Of a DNA stretch of 64,000 nucleotides, positions 26,690 through 33,716 are shown one piece after another. Numbering within the stretch: position 1 is the first letter of the stretch; every line of letters begins with the position of its first letter. A program made the translations under genes and the position numbers. The stretch comes from Acutalibacter sp. 1XD8-33. GTDB taxonomy: Bacteria > Bacillota > Clostridia > Oscillospirales > Acutalibacteraceae. The notes beneath the pieces are model-generated. The model was not told the DNA's origin and ran no database searches. It was given only the letters and a program-made list of their open reading frames with translations. Location of the stretch: NCBI RefSeq assembly GCF_003612555.1, contig NZ_RAZF01000001.1, forward strand, positions 310,001 through 374,000, written 5' to 3'.

Positions 26690-26895
26690 CGCGCGGCGGG
26701 CTCTTTGGCTTGGCGTCTGCGCTCGGCGCGGAGTCTTGCTCCTCCGCCCTGCTCGCATTTTGCGGCAAGCCGCAAAATGGCCGTGGGGAAACGGGCCTTG
26801 CCCGTTTCCCTGGCGGTTCGTCCGAAGGACGAACCCGAGCGGGGCACCTCCCGCACGTTTCGCCCTCGCGGTGTGCTGGAATAAAGCTCCCAAAA
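26690..26895. repeat. Mosaic repeat block 8
   Basis: Long module with ATTTTGCGGC/GCCGCAAAAT (26755-26776), AACGGGC/GCCCGTT (26789-26807) and GGTTCGTCC/GGACGAACC hairpins, shared with 18355-18440 and 54547-54640. It ends next to the ribosome site of the downstream gene. Confidence 0.8.
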
Positions 26896-26918
26896 AATAA
26901 AAACAAAAGGAGGCATCT

Positions 26919-27407
26919 ATGTCCTACATCGATTATCTCAACCGTTTCCACCAGTTTCTGGAGGGGAACGCCCTGCCGCCCATCGCTCAGCTGCTCTATT
27001 TCCGGCTGCTACAGGTGTTCAACCGCATGGGCTGGCCCCCCAGCGTCCGCATCGACAACCACCGCCTGATGTGTATGCTGGGAAACTGCTCGGAGCGCGC
27101 CTTGATTCAGGCCAGGCTGAAGCTGGCAAGAGCGGGGTTCATTCAATTTCGCTCCGGGCACAGGGGGGTACCCAGCCAGTACACCCTGCGCCAAGTAGAC
27201 CTGTTCAGTATAACCGACAGTACAACTGACAGTATAACCGGCAGTATAACTGACAGTACAACTGTAAGCCATAATAAGACAGAGACAAAGAAAAAGACAA
27301 AGACCTTTCCCCCCAAACCCCCGAAGGGGGCTTCCTCCTGTGAAAAGACCTATGATATTGAAGAGCTGGAAGCCCTCTCCTGCCTGGACATCCCGGAAAA
27401 CCTCTAG
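26919..27407 (+). CDS. Helix-turn-helix protein, replication-initiator-like
   Basis: 162 aa. The first 95 residues form a winged-helix-like fold (L-L-Y-F-R-L-L-Q-V-F-N-R-M-G-W; C-S-E-R-A-L-I-Q-A-R-L-K-L-A-R-A-G) resembling the N-terminal domain of DnaD-type replisome organisers of phages and integrative elements. Residues 97-116 are five tandem copies of S-[IT]-T-[DGV] encoded by a 12 bp repeat, then a Lys/Thr-rich tail. No other phage or element gene is nearby, so it is probably a stranded remnant. AAAGGAGG ribosome site. Stops 4 bp before the convergent nucleotidyltransferase gene. Confidence 0.65.
   Translation: MSYIDYLNRFHQFLEGNALPPIAQLLYFRLLQVFNRMGWPPSVRIDNHRLMCMLGNCSERALIQARLKLARAGFIQFRSGHRGVPSQYTLRQVDLFSITDSTTDSITGSITDSTTVSHNKTETKKKTKTFPPKPPKGASSCEKTYDIEELEALSCLDIPENL
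27207..27266 (+). repeat. 12-bp in-frame tandem repeat
   Basis: Five units of the form AGTA[TC]AAC[CT]G[AG]C/GTA, each encoding S-[IT]-T-x, inside the HTH gene. Copy number is a multiple of 3 bp so length changes would keep the frame. Confidence 0.85.
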
Positions 27408-27411
27408 AGCT

Positions 27412-28080
27412 CTAAGCCTCTTCCCAGGGCGGCGGGGACTTAAGGATCTCCCCGGCCCAGTCCAGGAGCAGGGCATAGTCCGCCTGAATTTCCTCAGGAG
27501 AGCGGGCCTCCGCCAGCCGGAGCAGGTCCCTCTCCCGGCCGGACAGCACACCCGCCAGCTCCCTCTTGGAGGGGTAGTAATGCCCATCCCGGCACAGGGC
27601 CCAAAAGCGCAGGCAGAAGAACGCCGCCTTTCCCAGCCCGGCCAGCGCGCCTCCTGGATTCCCCCCATAGAGATAGGTGTGGCAGGCGGCGTGGTACAGC
27701 CCGGAAGCGCCGATTTTTAGGGCCTCCCAAACGTCCTCTCGAGTGAACTCCGGCAGAAGCTCCCGGAGATCTCCCACCACGGGCTTGGTGTCCAGGAGCA
27801 GCCCAAGGGAATCGTACCGGGGCCAGCCCGCCAGCTCTTCCCGGCCGCAGAGGAAGCCACAGGCCAGCTCTCCCTGGGGCATGGACCGGACCAGCTCCCG
27901 GTATTGGTCCAAGTCGGCGGGTGCGGCCTGGTCCAGCACAGTCACGATGTCGATATCGCTGTGGTCCGTGGCCTCGCCCCGGCCATAGCTCCCCTGGTAG
28001 CCCAGGAACAGCAGCCGCTGGCCGAAGGCCTTTTGCAGCTTTTGGGCGAACTCCGCCGCCCAGCTCTCGATCTGAATCAT
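27412..28080 (-). CDS. Nucleotidyltransferase-domain protein
   Basis: 222 aa. The minimal nucleotidyltransferase motif G-S-Y-G-R-G-E-A-T-D-H-S-D-I-D-I (about 28-43) is complete, followed by a helical half with E-D-V-W-E-A-L-K. The layout resembles kanamycin-type or orphan NTases acting on small molecules or RNA, but no substrate can be named. The start at 28080 has GAAGGG 6 nt upstream; the in-frame ATG at 28098 has no ribosome site. Confidence 0.78.
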   Translation of the reverse strand: MIQIESWAAEFAQKLQKAFGQRLLFLGYQGSYGRGEATDHSDIDIVTVLDQAAPADLDQYRELVRSMPQGELACGFLCGREELAGWPRYDSLGLLLDTKPVVGDLRELLPEFTREDVWEALKIGASGLYHAACHTYLYGGNPGGALAGLGKAAFFCLRFWALCRDGHYYPSKRELAGVLSGRERDLLRLAEARSPEEIQADYALLLDWAGEILKSPPPWEEA

Positions 28081-28098
28081 TGGTATCCCTTCTTTCAT

Positions 28099-28275
28099 GG
28101 AATTTTAAGACCGTGGGATTGTCTCAGCTGCCGCTTCGGTCATCGACGGGAAATCGCCATACCTGGGAAAGCAACGCAGGTGGGACGCTCCCTTATTGCC
28201 CGGAACCAGCCAAAACACGCGCCGGGCCCTGTTGCCCGTTCACCGGGCCAAAAGGGCCCCCATATCACAAAGCCA
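28099..28275. repeat. Short repeat-family fragment
   Basis: Pieces of the mosaic family (AAGACCGTGGG linker, CGGAACCAGCC end) with GGGCCC-rich hairpins near 28225-28257. No gene seen. Confidence 0.45.
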
Positions 28276-28279
28276 AGGC

Positions 28280-28308
28280 TTGACAAGAGCCCCGGCTCGG
28301 GATATAAT
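28280..28308 (+). promoter_or_regulatory. Consensus promoter of candidate antitoxin RNA B
   Basis: TTGACA, 17 bp, TATAAT: a perfect match to the sigma-70 consensus on the plus strand. Downstream there is no plus-strand gene, only a terminator about 55 nt further on. Confidence 0.8.
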
Positions 28309-28314
28309 AAGCAG

Positions 28315-28404
28315 GAAGGGACGCTGCCCCATGGCGGTTAGCCCAAAATAGCTTTAGAACTCAGTTAGCCGTTTGGGTTGCAGCCGACGGCTAACTCGCT
28401 TTTG
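28315..28404 (+). ncRNA. Candidate antisense RNA B (type I antitoxin)
   Basis: Predicted RNA of about 90 nt from the consensus promoter to the hairpin 28363-28396. Near its 5' end CGCUGCCCCAUGGCG can pair with CGCUAUGGGAGCG of the convergent peptide mRNA (13 base pairs, one G-U, a 2 nt bulge), covering the AUG. Its 3' end overlaps the peptide mRNA in the shared terminator. Existence and role are inferred. Confidence 0.5.
28363..28396. terminator. Shared bidirectional hairpin, module B
   Basis: AGTTAGCCGT / ACGGCTAACT, 10 bp stem with 14 nt loop. On the plus strand CGCTTTT follows. The stop codon of the small peptide lies inside the stem. Confidence 0.65.
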
Positions 28405-28474
28405 GAGCTATGTATGAGATTACCACAAGGGCAATCAGAATACAGACCGCGAAACGCAGTATTTTCGCTCCCAT
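28391..28474 (-). CDS. 27-aa membrane peptide, candidate type I toxin B
   Basis: Sequence starts M-G-A-K-I-L-R-F-A-V-C and ends S-Y-I-A-P-K-A-S: a basic start, one hydrophobic segment of about 15 residues, and a short polar tail. A very strong ribosome site (GGGGAGGTGG, 6 nt spacing) and a near-consensus promoter 210 bp upstream support expression despite the size. The leader is about 200 nt with several hairpins. GGCGGUUAGCC in the leader is the exact complement of GGCUAACCGCC just past the terminator, which would allow 5'-3' folding as in hok-like mRNAs. No homologue recognised. Confidence 0.6.
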   Translation of the reverse strand: MGAKILRFAVCILIALVVISYIAPKAS

Positions 28475-28665
28475 AGCGCGCCACCTCCCCTCGTATAGAC
28501 TCAGGGATCAGTGAACCACCCCCTTTCGGGTGGCTAACCGCCCAGGCCGGATGCCCAGCCCGGACGCGACAGCGTCCGCCAATATTCCAACACAAATCCG
28601 CTTGGAGTTTTCCGGTACTTTTGCGTAGCAAAAGGCAAGCCTTTCAGGCGAGAGGGAAACTCTGA

Positions 28666-28711
28666 ATGTACGCTTTGCGTACATTCTAACACGTCCGGGA
28701 TATTATGTCAA
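28666..28711 (-). promoter_or_regulatory. Promoter and dyad of peptide gene B
   Basis: Minus strand TTGACA, 17 bp, TAGAAT (28683-28711) with an extended -10 TGT. A perfect 9 bp dyad AATGTACGC-TTT-GCGTACATT (28666-28686) overlaps the -10 box and start point; it could be an operator or a 5' stabilising hairpin. Confidence 0.75.
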
Positions 28712-28721
28712 CGCCACGCGC

Positions 28722-28753
28722 AAAAAGCCCCACGGAGCTTGTCCGCGGGGCTT
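28722..28753 (-). terminator. Terminator of gap
   Basis: Minus strand AAAGCCCCGCGG / CCGTGGGGCTTTTT hairpin with 7 nt loop and T run, 36 bp after the gap stop codon. Confidence 0.88.
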
Positions 28754-28789
28754 TCTCTGCGCTTTCCTTGGGCTGAAACGCCAGGCCTT

Positions 28790-29803
28790 TTAGATGGAGG
28801 CGAAGTACTTGATGGTGCGGACCATCTGGCTGGTGTAGCTGTTCTCGTTGTCATACCAGGAAACTACCTGTACCTGGAAGAGGCCGTCGCCGATCTCGGT
28901 GACCATGGTCTGGGTGGCGTCGAACAGAGAGCCATAGGTGATGCCGATGATGTCGCTGGAAACCAGGGGCTCCTCGGTGTAGCCAAAGGAGTCGGAGGAA
29001 GCGGCCTTCATGGCGGCGTTGATGCCCTCAACGGTCACATTCTCGCCCTTCACAACGGCTACCAGGATGGTGGTGGAGCCGGTGGGCACAGGTACGCGCT
29101 GGGCGGAACCGATGAGCTTGCCGTTCAGCTCGGGGATAACCAGGCCGATGGCCTTGGCGGCGCCGGTGCTATTGGGAACGATATTCACAGCGGCGGCACG
29201 AGCCCGGCGCAAGTCGCCCTTGCGATGGGGGCCGTCCAGAACCATCTGGTCGCCGGTGAAGGCGTGGACAGTGGTCATGATGCCGCTCTGGATGGGAGCG
29301 TACTTATTCAGGGTGTCGGCCATGGGGGCCAGGCAGTTGGTGGTGCAGGAGGCGGCGCTGATGATGGTGTCGGAAGCGTCCAGGGTCTTTTCGTTCACGC
29401 TGTAAACGATGGTCTTGAGGTCCTTGCCGGCGGGGGCGGAGATGACGACCTTCTTGGCGCCCGCGTCGATATGGGCCTGAGACTTCTCCTTGGAGCAATA
29501 GAAGCCGGTGCACTCCAGCACAACGTCCACGCCGATCTGGCCCCAGGGCAGGTCGGCGGCGTTCTTCTCGGCATAAATCTTGATGGTCTTGCCGTCTACG
29601 GTGATAGAATCCTCGCCGGCCTCGACCTTGTCGCACAGAGCGTAGCGGCCCTGGGCGGAGTCATACTTGAGCAGGTGAGCCAGCATCTTGGGGCTGGTCA
29701 GATCGTTGATGGCCACAACCTCGTAACCCTCGGCACCGAACATCTGACGGAACGCCAGACGGCCGATGCGGCCAAAACCATTGATAGCAACTTTTACAGA
29801 CAT
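28790..29803 (-). CDS. gap: Glyceraldehyde-3-phosphate dehydrogenase
   Basis: Glycolytic NAD-dependent phosphorylating GAPDH, 337 aa. N-terminal I-N-G-F-G-R-I-G-R dinucleotide motif, catalytic Cys in [12 protein letters not shown], and S-W-Y-D-N-E-N-S-Y near the C-terminus. GGAGGTAATT ribosome site. It stands alone rather than with pgk/tpi, with its own terminator, and is flanked on both sides by the candidate toxin-antitoxin modules. Confidence 0.98.
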   Translation of the reverse strand: MSVKVAINGFGRIGRLAFRQMFGAEGYEVVAINDLTSPKMLAHLLKYDSAQGRYALCDKVEAGEDSITVDGKTIKIYAEKNAADLPWGQIGVDVVLECTGFYCSKEKSQAHIDAGAKKVVISAPAGKDLKTIVYSVNEKTLDASDTIISAASCTTNCLAPMADTLNKYAPIQSGIMTTVHAFTGDQMVLDGPHRKGDLRRARAAAVNIVPNSTGAAKAIGLVIPELNGKLIGSAQRVPVPTGSTTILVAVVKGENVTVEGINAAMKAASSDSFGYTEEPLVSSDIIGITYGSLFDATQTMVTEIGDGLFQVQVVSWYDNENSYTSQMVRTIKYFASI

Positions 29804-29874
29804 TGGAATTACCTCCTAAAGAATGATGGGGTGCCGGACAATAGCAAACACGCCTGAAAATCCGCAAATGCCGA

Positions 29875-29932
29875 TTCCCAAGCTGGGCGGCTGCGCCGCC
29901 GGGTTCCAAAGAGACAGAATGCTTCTTGGGAA
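29875..29932 (-). promoter_or_regulatory. Structured leader of gap
   Basis: TTCCCAAG / CTTGGGAA (8 bp) encloses an inner GGCGGCTGCGCCGCC hairpin in the untranslated leader about 75-130 nt before the start codon, giving a multi-branched fold. It may stabilise the mRNA; no known riboswitch pattern was recognised. The AT-rich stretch 29941-29980 presumably holds the promoter, but no unambiguous pair of boxes was found. Confidence 0.4.
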
Positions 29933-30091
29933 CCGCGTTAACTATACTCTTATTTTATAACATTTTTTCCAAAATTACAAGTCCCTGCCAATAAAATCCG
30001 CTGAAAAAATGCGGGCGGCATTCTGTCTGATTTGTCCAGAATGATCCGGCAGGGGAAACTGCAAGCGTGATTTTGCGCTTTGCTCTCCGCC

Positions 30092-30120
30092 TTGCAAAGC
30101 CTGCCGAGGTATGCTAGAAT
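30092..30120 (+). promoter_or_regulatory. Promoter of peptide gene A
   Basis: TTGCAA, 17 bp, TAGAAT with extended -10 TGC; start near 30127. The first 30 nt of the RNA fold into TTCCCG/CGGGAA with CCCTCC able to cover the GGGGG of the ribosome site. Confidence 0.72.
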
Positions 30121-30168
30121 GTAAATGCTTGCCCTCCTATTCCCGCAAGCGGGAAGGGGGTGGAAATC

Positions 30169-30267
30169 GTGCAATGGGTTATCGACTTTATTTTGTCTGC
30201 CGCCGCCAGTGTAGCTGCCAGTTACATATGCAAGTGGCTTGACGGCAGACGCAAGGGCAAGCGGTAA
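30169..30267 (+). CDS. 32-aa membrane peptide, candidate Fst-like toxin A
   Basis: Starts M-Q-W-V-I-D-F-I-L-S-A-A-A and ends S-Y-I-C-K-W-L-D-G-R-R-K-G-K-R: one transmembrane helix, then K-W-L-D and a charged tail, the plan of the Fst/Ldr superfamily of type I toxins. The start is GTG at 30169, 8 nt after AAGGGGG; a second GTG at 30160 is too close to the site. The ribosome site can be sequestered by the 5' hairpin. A convergent small RNA repeats its start region. Far shorter than normal annotation cut-offs. Confidence 0.68.
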   Translation: MQWVIDFILSAAASVAASYICKWLDGRRKGKR

Positions 30268-30279
30268 GGCAAGCCACAA

Positions 30280-30347
30280 AAGAACCCCCGGAGAAGTAGC
30301 GTTCTCCGGGGGTTCGCTTGGTGGAAATACTGCAAGTTATCGACTTC
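30280..30347 (-). ncRNA. Candidate antisense RNA A (type I antitoxin)
   Basis: Predicted RNA of about 70 nt on the minus strand, from the promoter at 30354-30382 to the hairpin at 30282-30315 with TTTT after it. Its 5' part is complementary to the start region of peptide gene A through repeats GGTGGAAAT, TGCAA and GTTATCGACTT (25 matching bases in three blocks, copies at 30159-30188 and 30320-30346). Confidence 0.6.
30282..30315. terminator. Shared bidirectional terminator, module A
   Basis: GAACCCCCGGAGAA / TTCTCCGGGGGTTC, a perfect 14 bp stem with a 6 nt loop, placed between the convergent peptide gene and small RNA. The T run (TTTT) is on the minus-strand side. Confidence 0.85.
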
Positions 30348-30353
30348 ATGTAT

Positions 30354-30382
30354 AGTATACCACCCGGCGGGAGAAAATGCAA
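30354..30382 (-). promoter_or_regulatory. Promoter of candidate antisense RNA A
   Basis: Minus strand TTGCAT, 17 bp, TATACT. It begins right after the stop codon of the GyrI-like gene and has no protein-coding gene downstream. Confidence 0.75.
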
Positions 30383-30385
30383 GGG

Positions 30386-30868
30386 CTATTTTACCTCCAG
30401 AGGCAGCCAAAATTCCACCCGTCGGCTGTCCTCCAAGGGATACACCTCCAGCTCAGGCCCATGGGCATGGCGATAGGGCGAAGCCGGAAGCCACTCCAGC
30501 ATGGCGTACATCTCCGCCTCCACCAGAGCCCTAGGCGGCTCCCCCCGATTAGAAAAAATTGCCCACAGGCATTCCGGGACGGCATAGGACTCCAGGTCCT
30601 GGGGCGGAAGGGAGTCCCCTGCCTCGGCCGCGATGAAAAAATCGAACGCCCGGCAGGCCGGGTCTTTTTCCACACAGGAGACACCCAACACCTGACTGCC
30701 CGTCACGGTTCCGCCTTGTTTCCCGGCCATCTCCTTCAGCCGCTGGACAAGGCCATTCTTATGAGATTCCTCCCAGAAGTCCCCAAAGATTTCGGTGTCT
30801 TGGCCGGAAACCCAGCATTTTTTCCCTGTTACCAGAAAGGAGGGCTTCCTCTGGATTCTCACTTCCAT
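30386..30868 (-). CDS. GyrI-like small-molecule-binding protein
   Basis: 160 aa stand-alone effector-binding domain (AraC/GyrI/SbmC superfamily), without a DNA-binding part. Typical stretches: F-D-F-F-I-A-A-E-A-G and a final Y-P-L-E-D-S-R-R-V-E-F-W-L-P. Such proteins bind hydrophobic ligands or, in some cases, hydrolyse them. Ribosome site AAGGAG 8 nt upstream. It precedes no regulator gene; the neighbouring membrane protein gene lies 46 bp upstream on the same strand and is probably in the same transcript. Confidence 0.72.
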   Translation of the reverse strand: MEVRIQRKPSFLVTGKKCWVSGQDTEIFGDFWEESHKNGLVQRLKEMAGKQGGTVTGSQVLGVSCVEKDPACRAFDFFIAAEAGDSLPPQDLESYAVPECLWAIFSNRGEPPRALVEAEMYAMLEWLPASPYRHAHGPELEVYPLEDSRRVEFWLPLEVK

Positions 30869-30914
30869 CCCCTGTTCTCCTTCTTCCTCATCCGGCTGGC
30901 TTTCTGTTCATCCC

Positions 30915-31826
30915 CTATGCTTCATCCCCGCCCCCCGTCTCAAAATGCCGGGGCTCCTGGGAGACGCCGTCCTGACCGTGGTCCACGGCGGCGCGGTAAT
31001 AGCCCGTCATATAGGCCAGCAGAAACACCGCCCCCAGCAGCCCGCACAGCAGGAAGAGAGGGGGCATTTCCCCATAGTATTTCTTGCCCAGCAGGCCCAG
31101 GACCAGGTCTGCCCCATGGTGGGAGATCACCAGCGCCGCAACCGCGCCTCCGGCGGCAAACAGCCGCAGGGCCGCGCCCGGAACCTCCACCCCGGCAAAG
31201 ATCCGGCACAGGTAGAAAAGCCCTAGCAGCAGGGCCGCGCCCCCCACCACGGTAAAGAAATTCTCCACCCCAGAGGAGGATTTGGCATAGAACACGTACA
31301 CCAGAACCAGATAGCTGATCCCCCAAAGGACCCCGGCCACATAGAGCAGGGGGGCCTTCTCCATGGGATTTTTCCCGGCGAACAGCCCCAGGGCGGTATA
31401 GATCTGCACCAGGCCGAACACCAGGCACATGACCAGGAAAAAGACATGGATAAAGCCCTGGTGTACGGATTCGTACCCGGAAGGGCCGCCTTGCAGGAAG
31501 CTCTGGTAATCCCCCAGCAGCACGACCCCGGTATAGAGCAGCGCCAAGCCGGAGACCAGAGCCAAAGCCCCAGTCACGGGCTTTTTGCCGTGGGCGTCGT
31601 CCTGAAACGCCCGGCGGGACCTGCGGCAGAACAGGGCCGCCAGCACCGCCAGCCCCAGGGGGAGCAGGAGGCTCAGCCAGGCCATAAGGCCCCCGTCGGT
31701 ATCGAAGCCGGTGGCGTAGTCGAAGCACAGGAGCATCCGGGCCAGGCGGAGGCCCAGGCCGGCGGCCGCGGCCAGCCAGATGAGCTTCAAGCCGTTTCCG
31801 ATGGACATTGCTTTGGAAGATTTCAT
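30915..31826 (-). CDS. Polytopic membrane protein of unknown function
   Basis: 303 aa with about eight hydrophobic segments separated by short loops (for example G-L-A-V-L-A-A-L-F-C; L-L-G-L-F-Y-L-C-R-I-F) and a charged C-terminus H-F-E-T-G-G-G-D-E-A. No family signature recognised. The start at 31826 has only a weak ribosome site; ATG seven codons later is an alternative. Likely co-transcribed with the GyrI-like gene. Confidence 0.65.
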   Translation of the reverse strand: MKSSKAMSIGNGLKLIWLAAAAGLGLRLARMLLCFDYATGFDTDGGLMAWLSLLLPLGLAVLAALFCRRSRRAFQDDAHGKKPVTGALALVSGLALLYTGVVLLGDYQSFLQGGPSGYESVHQGFIHVFFLVMCLVFGLVQIYTALGLFAGKNPMEKAPLLYVAGVLWGISYLVLVYVFYAKSSSGVENFFTVVGGAALLLGLFYLCRIFAGVEVPGAALRLFAAGGAVAALVISHHGADLVLGLLGKKYYGEMPPLFLLCGLLGAVFLLAYMTGYYRAAVDHGQDGVSQEPRHFETGGGDEA

Positions 31827-31854
31827 TCTCTCAGCCCTTTTGTTTTATAGTATG

Positions 31855-32130
31855 GATTTGCCTCCGGCGGCTTAGGGGCGTTGGGTCTCGGCTGCCGCCT
31901 CGGTCGGGTCAGAACGATTGCCACTGGCAATCTTCCCCGCGGCTACGGCAAGACCGTGGGGCTCCGCGCCCCACACCCCCGCCAGGGACTATGCCGTCCC
32001 TGGACCCGGCAATGTGTCGCGCCACTCCCAGCCCGGCAGAGTTTTGCAAAGCAAAACTCATGACACACGGCGAAGCCTAGCCGAATCTTATCGCCATTCT
32101 TCGCGCCATGTGCGCCGGAGGCCATTCCGT
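31855..32130. repeat. Mosaic repeat block 9
   Basis: No gene. Starts with the half-hairpin CCTCCGGCGGCTTAGGGGC, then H1 GTGGGGC/GCCCCAC (31956-31974), and an inverted GTTTTGC/GCAAAAC with the CACACGGCG...module. It lies between a likely promoter at 32143-32171 and the membrane protein gene. Confidence 0.75.
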
Positions 32131-32142
32131 ACCACTAAAAGT

Positions 32143-32171
32143 ATAATAGCATATTTTCCCGTCTTTTCCAA
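32143..32171 (-). promoter_or_regulatory. Possible promoter for membrane protein operon
   Basis: Minus strand TTGGAA, 17 bp, TATTAT, pointing through repeat block 9 towards 31826; the leader would be about 310 nt. Confidence 0.4.
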
Positions 32172-32196
32172 TAGCTTTTTAGGGGGCGGAAAAATT

Positions 32197-33564
32197 TCAC
32201 CGCTCCGAGAGGGGCACGTACCGCTGCTTCACCGGCAGGGCCCGGTAGGCCGGGCGCATGATCCGGCCCCCGGTGGTCAGCTCCTCGATCCGATGGGCGC
32301 ACCAGCCCGTGATCCTGGACACCGCGAACATGGGCGTGAACAGGTCCTCCGGGATCCCCAGCATCTCGTAGACCAGCCCGGAGTAGAAGTCCACATTGGC
32401 GCTGATGACCTTCTCGTTCCCCGTCGCCTTCAAAAAGGCACCGGGAGAGAGCTTCTCCACCAGCTCGTAGAGGGCCAGCTTTTTGTCGTAGCCCTTCTCC
32501 CGAGCCAGGGCCTGGGCCTTGGATTTCAGAATCACCGCACGGGGGTCCGAGAGGGTGTAGATGGCGTGGCCCATGCCGTAGATCAGGCCGCTGCCGTCCC
32601 CGGCCTCCCCCCGCAGGATCTTCTCCAGATACCGGGAGACCTCCTCCTCGTCCGCCCAGTCGCCCACGTTCTCCATGATCTCCTCCATCATCATCCGCAC
32701 CCGGTGGTTGGCCCCGCCGTGGCGGTAGCCCTTCAGGGACCCCACCGCCGCCCCGATGGCGGAATAGATGTCCGTGCCCGCGGAGGTGAGCACCCGGGTG
32801 GTGAAGGTGGAATTGTTTCCGCCCCCGTGCTCCGCGTGGAGCACCATGCACAGGTCCAGCAGCTCCGCCTCCTCCCGGGTGAACTGCCTGTCCGGGCGCA
32901 GGGCGTTCAGAATGGCCTCTGCCGTGCAGTGGCCGGGCTCATAGGGGTGGAAGAACATGCTCTCCTTGTCGAAATGCCGGCGCTTCACCTGGTAGGAATA
33001 GGCCATGATGGAGGGCATCCGGGCGATAAGGGAGATGCCCTGGCGCATGTTGTTCTCCAGAGAGGGGTCCTCCGGGGAGTCGTCGTAGGAATAGAGAGCC
33101 ATTACGGACCGGGCCAGCTTGTTCATCACGTCCCGGGAGGGGGCCTTCAGAATCATGTCCTCGGGAAAATACTCCGGCAGCTCCCGGTTATCGTAGAGCA
33201 GATCGCACATGCGCTTATACTGGCGCTGGTCCGGCAGCTTGCCGAAGATCAGCAGCCAGGCCACCTCCTCAAAGGCGAACCGCCCCTCTTTCTGGCAGCC
33301 GCCCACAATGTCCTCTATGTCGATGCCCCGATAGGTGAGCCGCCCCTTGTCCGGCACCTTGTCCCCGTCGTTGATCAGGTAACCGTGGACGTTGCACACA
33401 TGGGTGAGCCCGGCCATTACGCCGGTGCCGTCGGCGTTGCGCAGGCCCCGCTTTACGCCGTGAAGCTGATATTCCTCCCGGCTGATGGCGTTATTCCGGC
33501 GGTACTCCGCGCAAAGCTCCTGGATCGTGGTGCTTTGGGGGCTTTCTTTGTTCAAGCGCTGCAT
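32197..33564 (-). CDS. gltA: Citrate synthase
   Basis: 455 aa, condenses acetyl-CoA and oxaloacetate; in an anaerobe it feeds glutamate synthesis through a partial TCA branch. Active-site regions are visible: L-H-A-E-H-G-G-G-N-N-S-T (His), Y-R-H-G-G-A-N-H-R-V, Y-G-M-G-H-A-I-Y (His), and R-I-T-G-W-C-A-H-R near the end. The N-terminal extension of about 60 residues before L-T-Y-R-G-I-D-I is typical for the Clostridia form. GGGGAGG ribosome site. No aconitase or isocitrate dehydrogenase gene nearby. Confidence 0.95.
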   Translation of the reverse strand: MQRLNKESPQSTTIQELCAEYRRNNAISREEYQLHGVKRGLRNADGTGVMAGLTHVCNVHGYLINDGDKVPDKGRLTYRGIDIEDIVGGCQKEGRFAFEEVAWLLIFGKLPDQRQYKRMCDLLYDNRELPEYFPEDMILKAPSRDVMNKLARSVMALYSYDDSPEDPSLENNMRQGISLIARMPSIMAYSYQVKRRHFDKESMFFHPYEPGHCTAEAILNALRPDRQFTREEAELLDLCMVLHAEHGGGNNSTFTTRVLTSAGTDIYSAIGAAVGSLKGYRHGGANHRVRMMMEEIMENVGDWADEEEVSRYLEKILRGEAGDGSGLIYGMGHAIYTLSDPRAVILKSKAQALAREKGYDKKLALYELVEKLSPGAFLKATGNEKVISANVDFYSGLVYEMLGIPEDLFTPMFAVSRITGWCAHRIEELTTGGRIMRPAYRALPVKQRYVPLSER

Positions 33565-33716
33565 AGGAACCTCCCCTTTCTTTCAGCTATTTTATCATTT
33601 TATCCTTTTAAGCGGGACGAGTCAAGGACTTTTGCAGGACAAGCGGACGAATTATGCAAAAGAGAGGATGCCAGCCGAAATTCCGCCGCCATTTTGTGAA
33701 AAAGGAGCGACCTTTT

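Noticed and set aside
26919-27407. Prophage or integrative element
   Set aside because: Only one replication-like gene is present; no integrase, capsid, relaxase or attachment site was found nearby.
28365-28631. 88-codon minus-strand frame over the module B region
   Set aside because: No ribosome site and a composition like non-coding hairpin sequence; the 27-codon frame in another phase has promoter, ribosome site and membrane-peptide character.
28470-28680. Known structured RNA (6S, SRP, RNase P or riboswitch) in the module B leader
   Set aside because: The hairpins do not show the conserved core motifs of these RNAs; it is better read as the leader of the small peptide mRNA.
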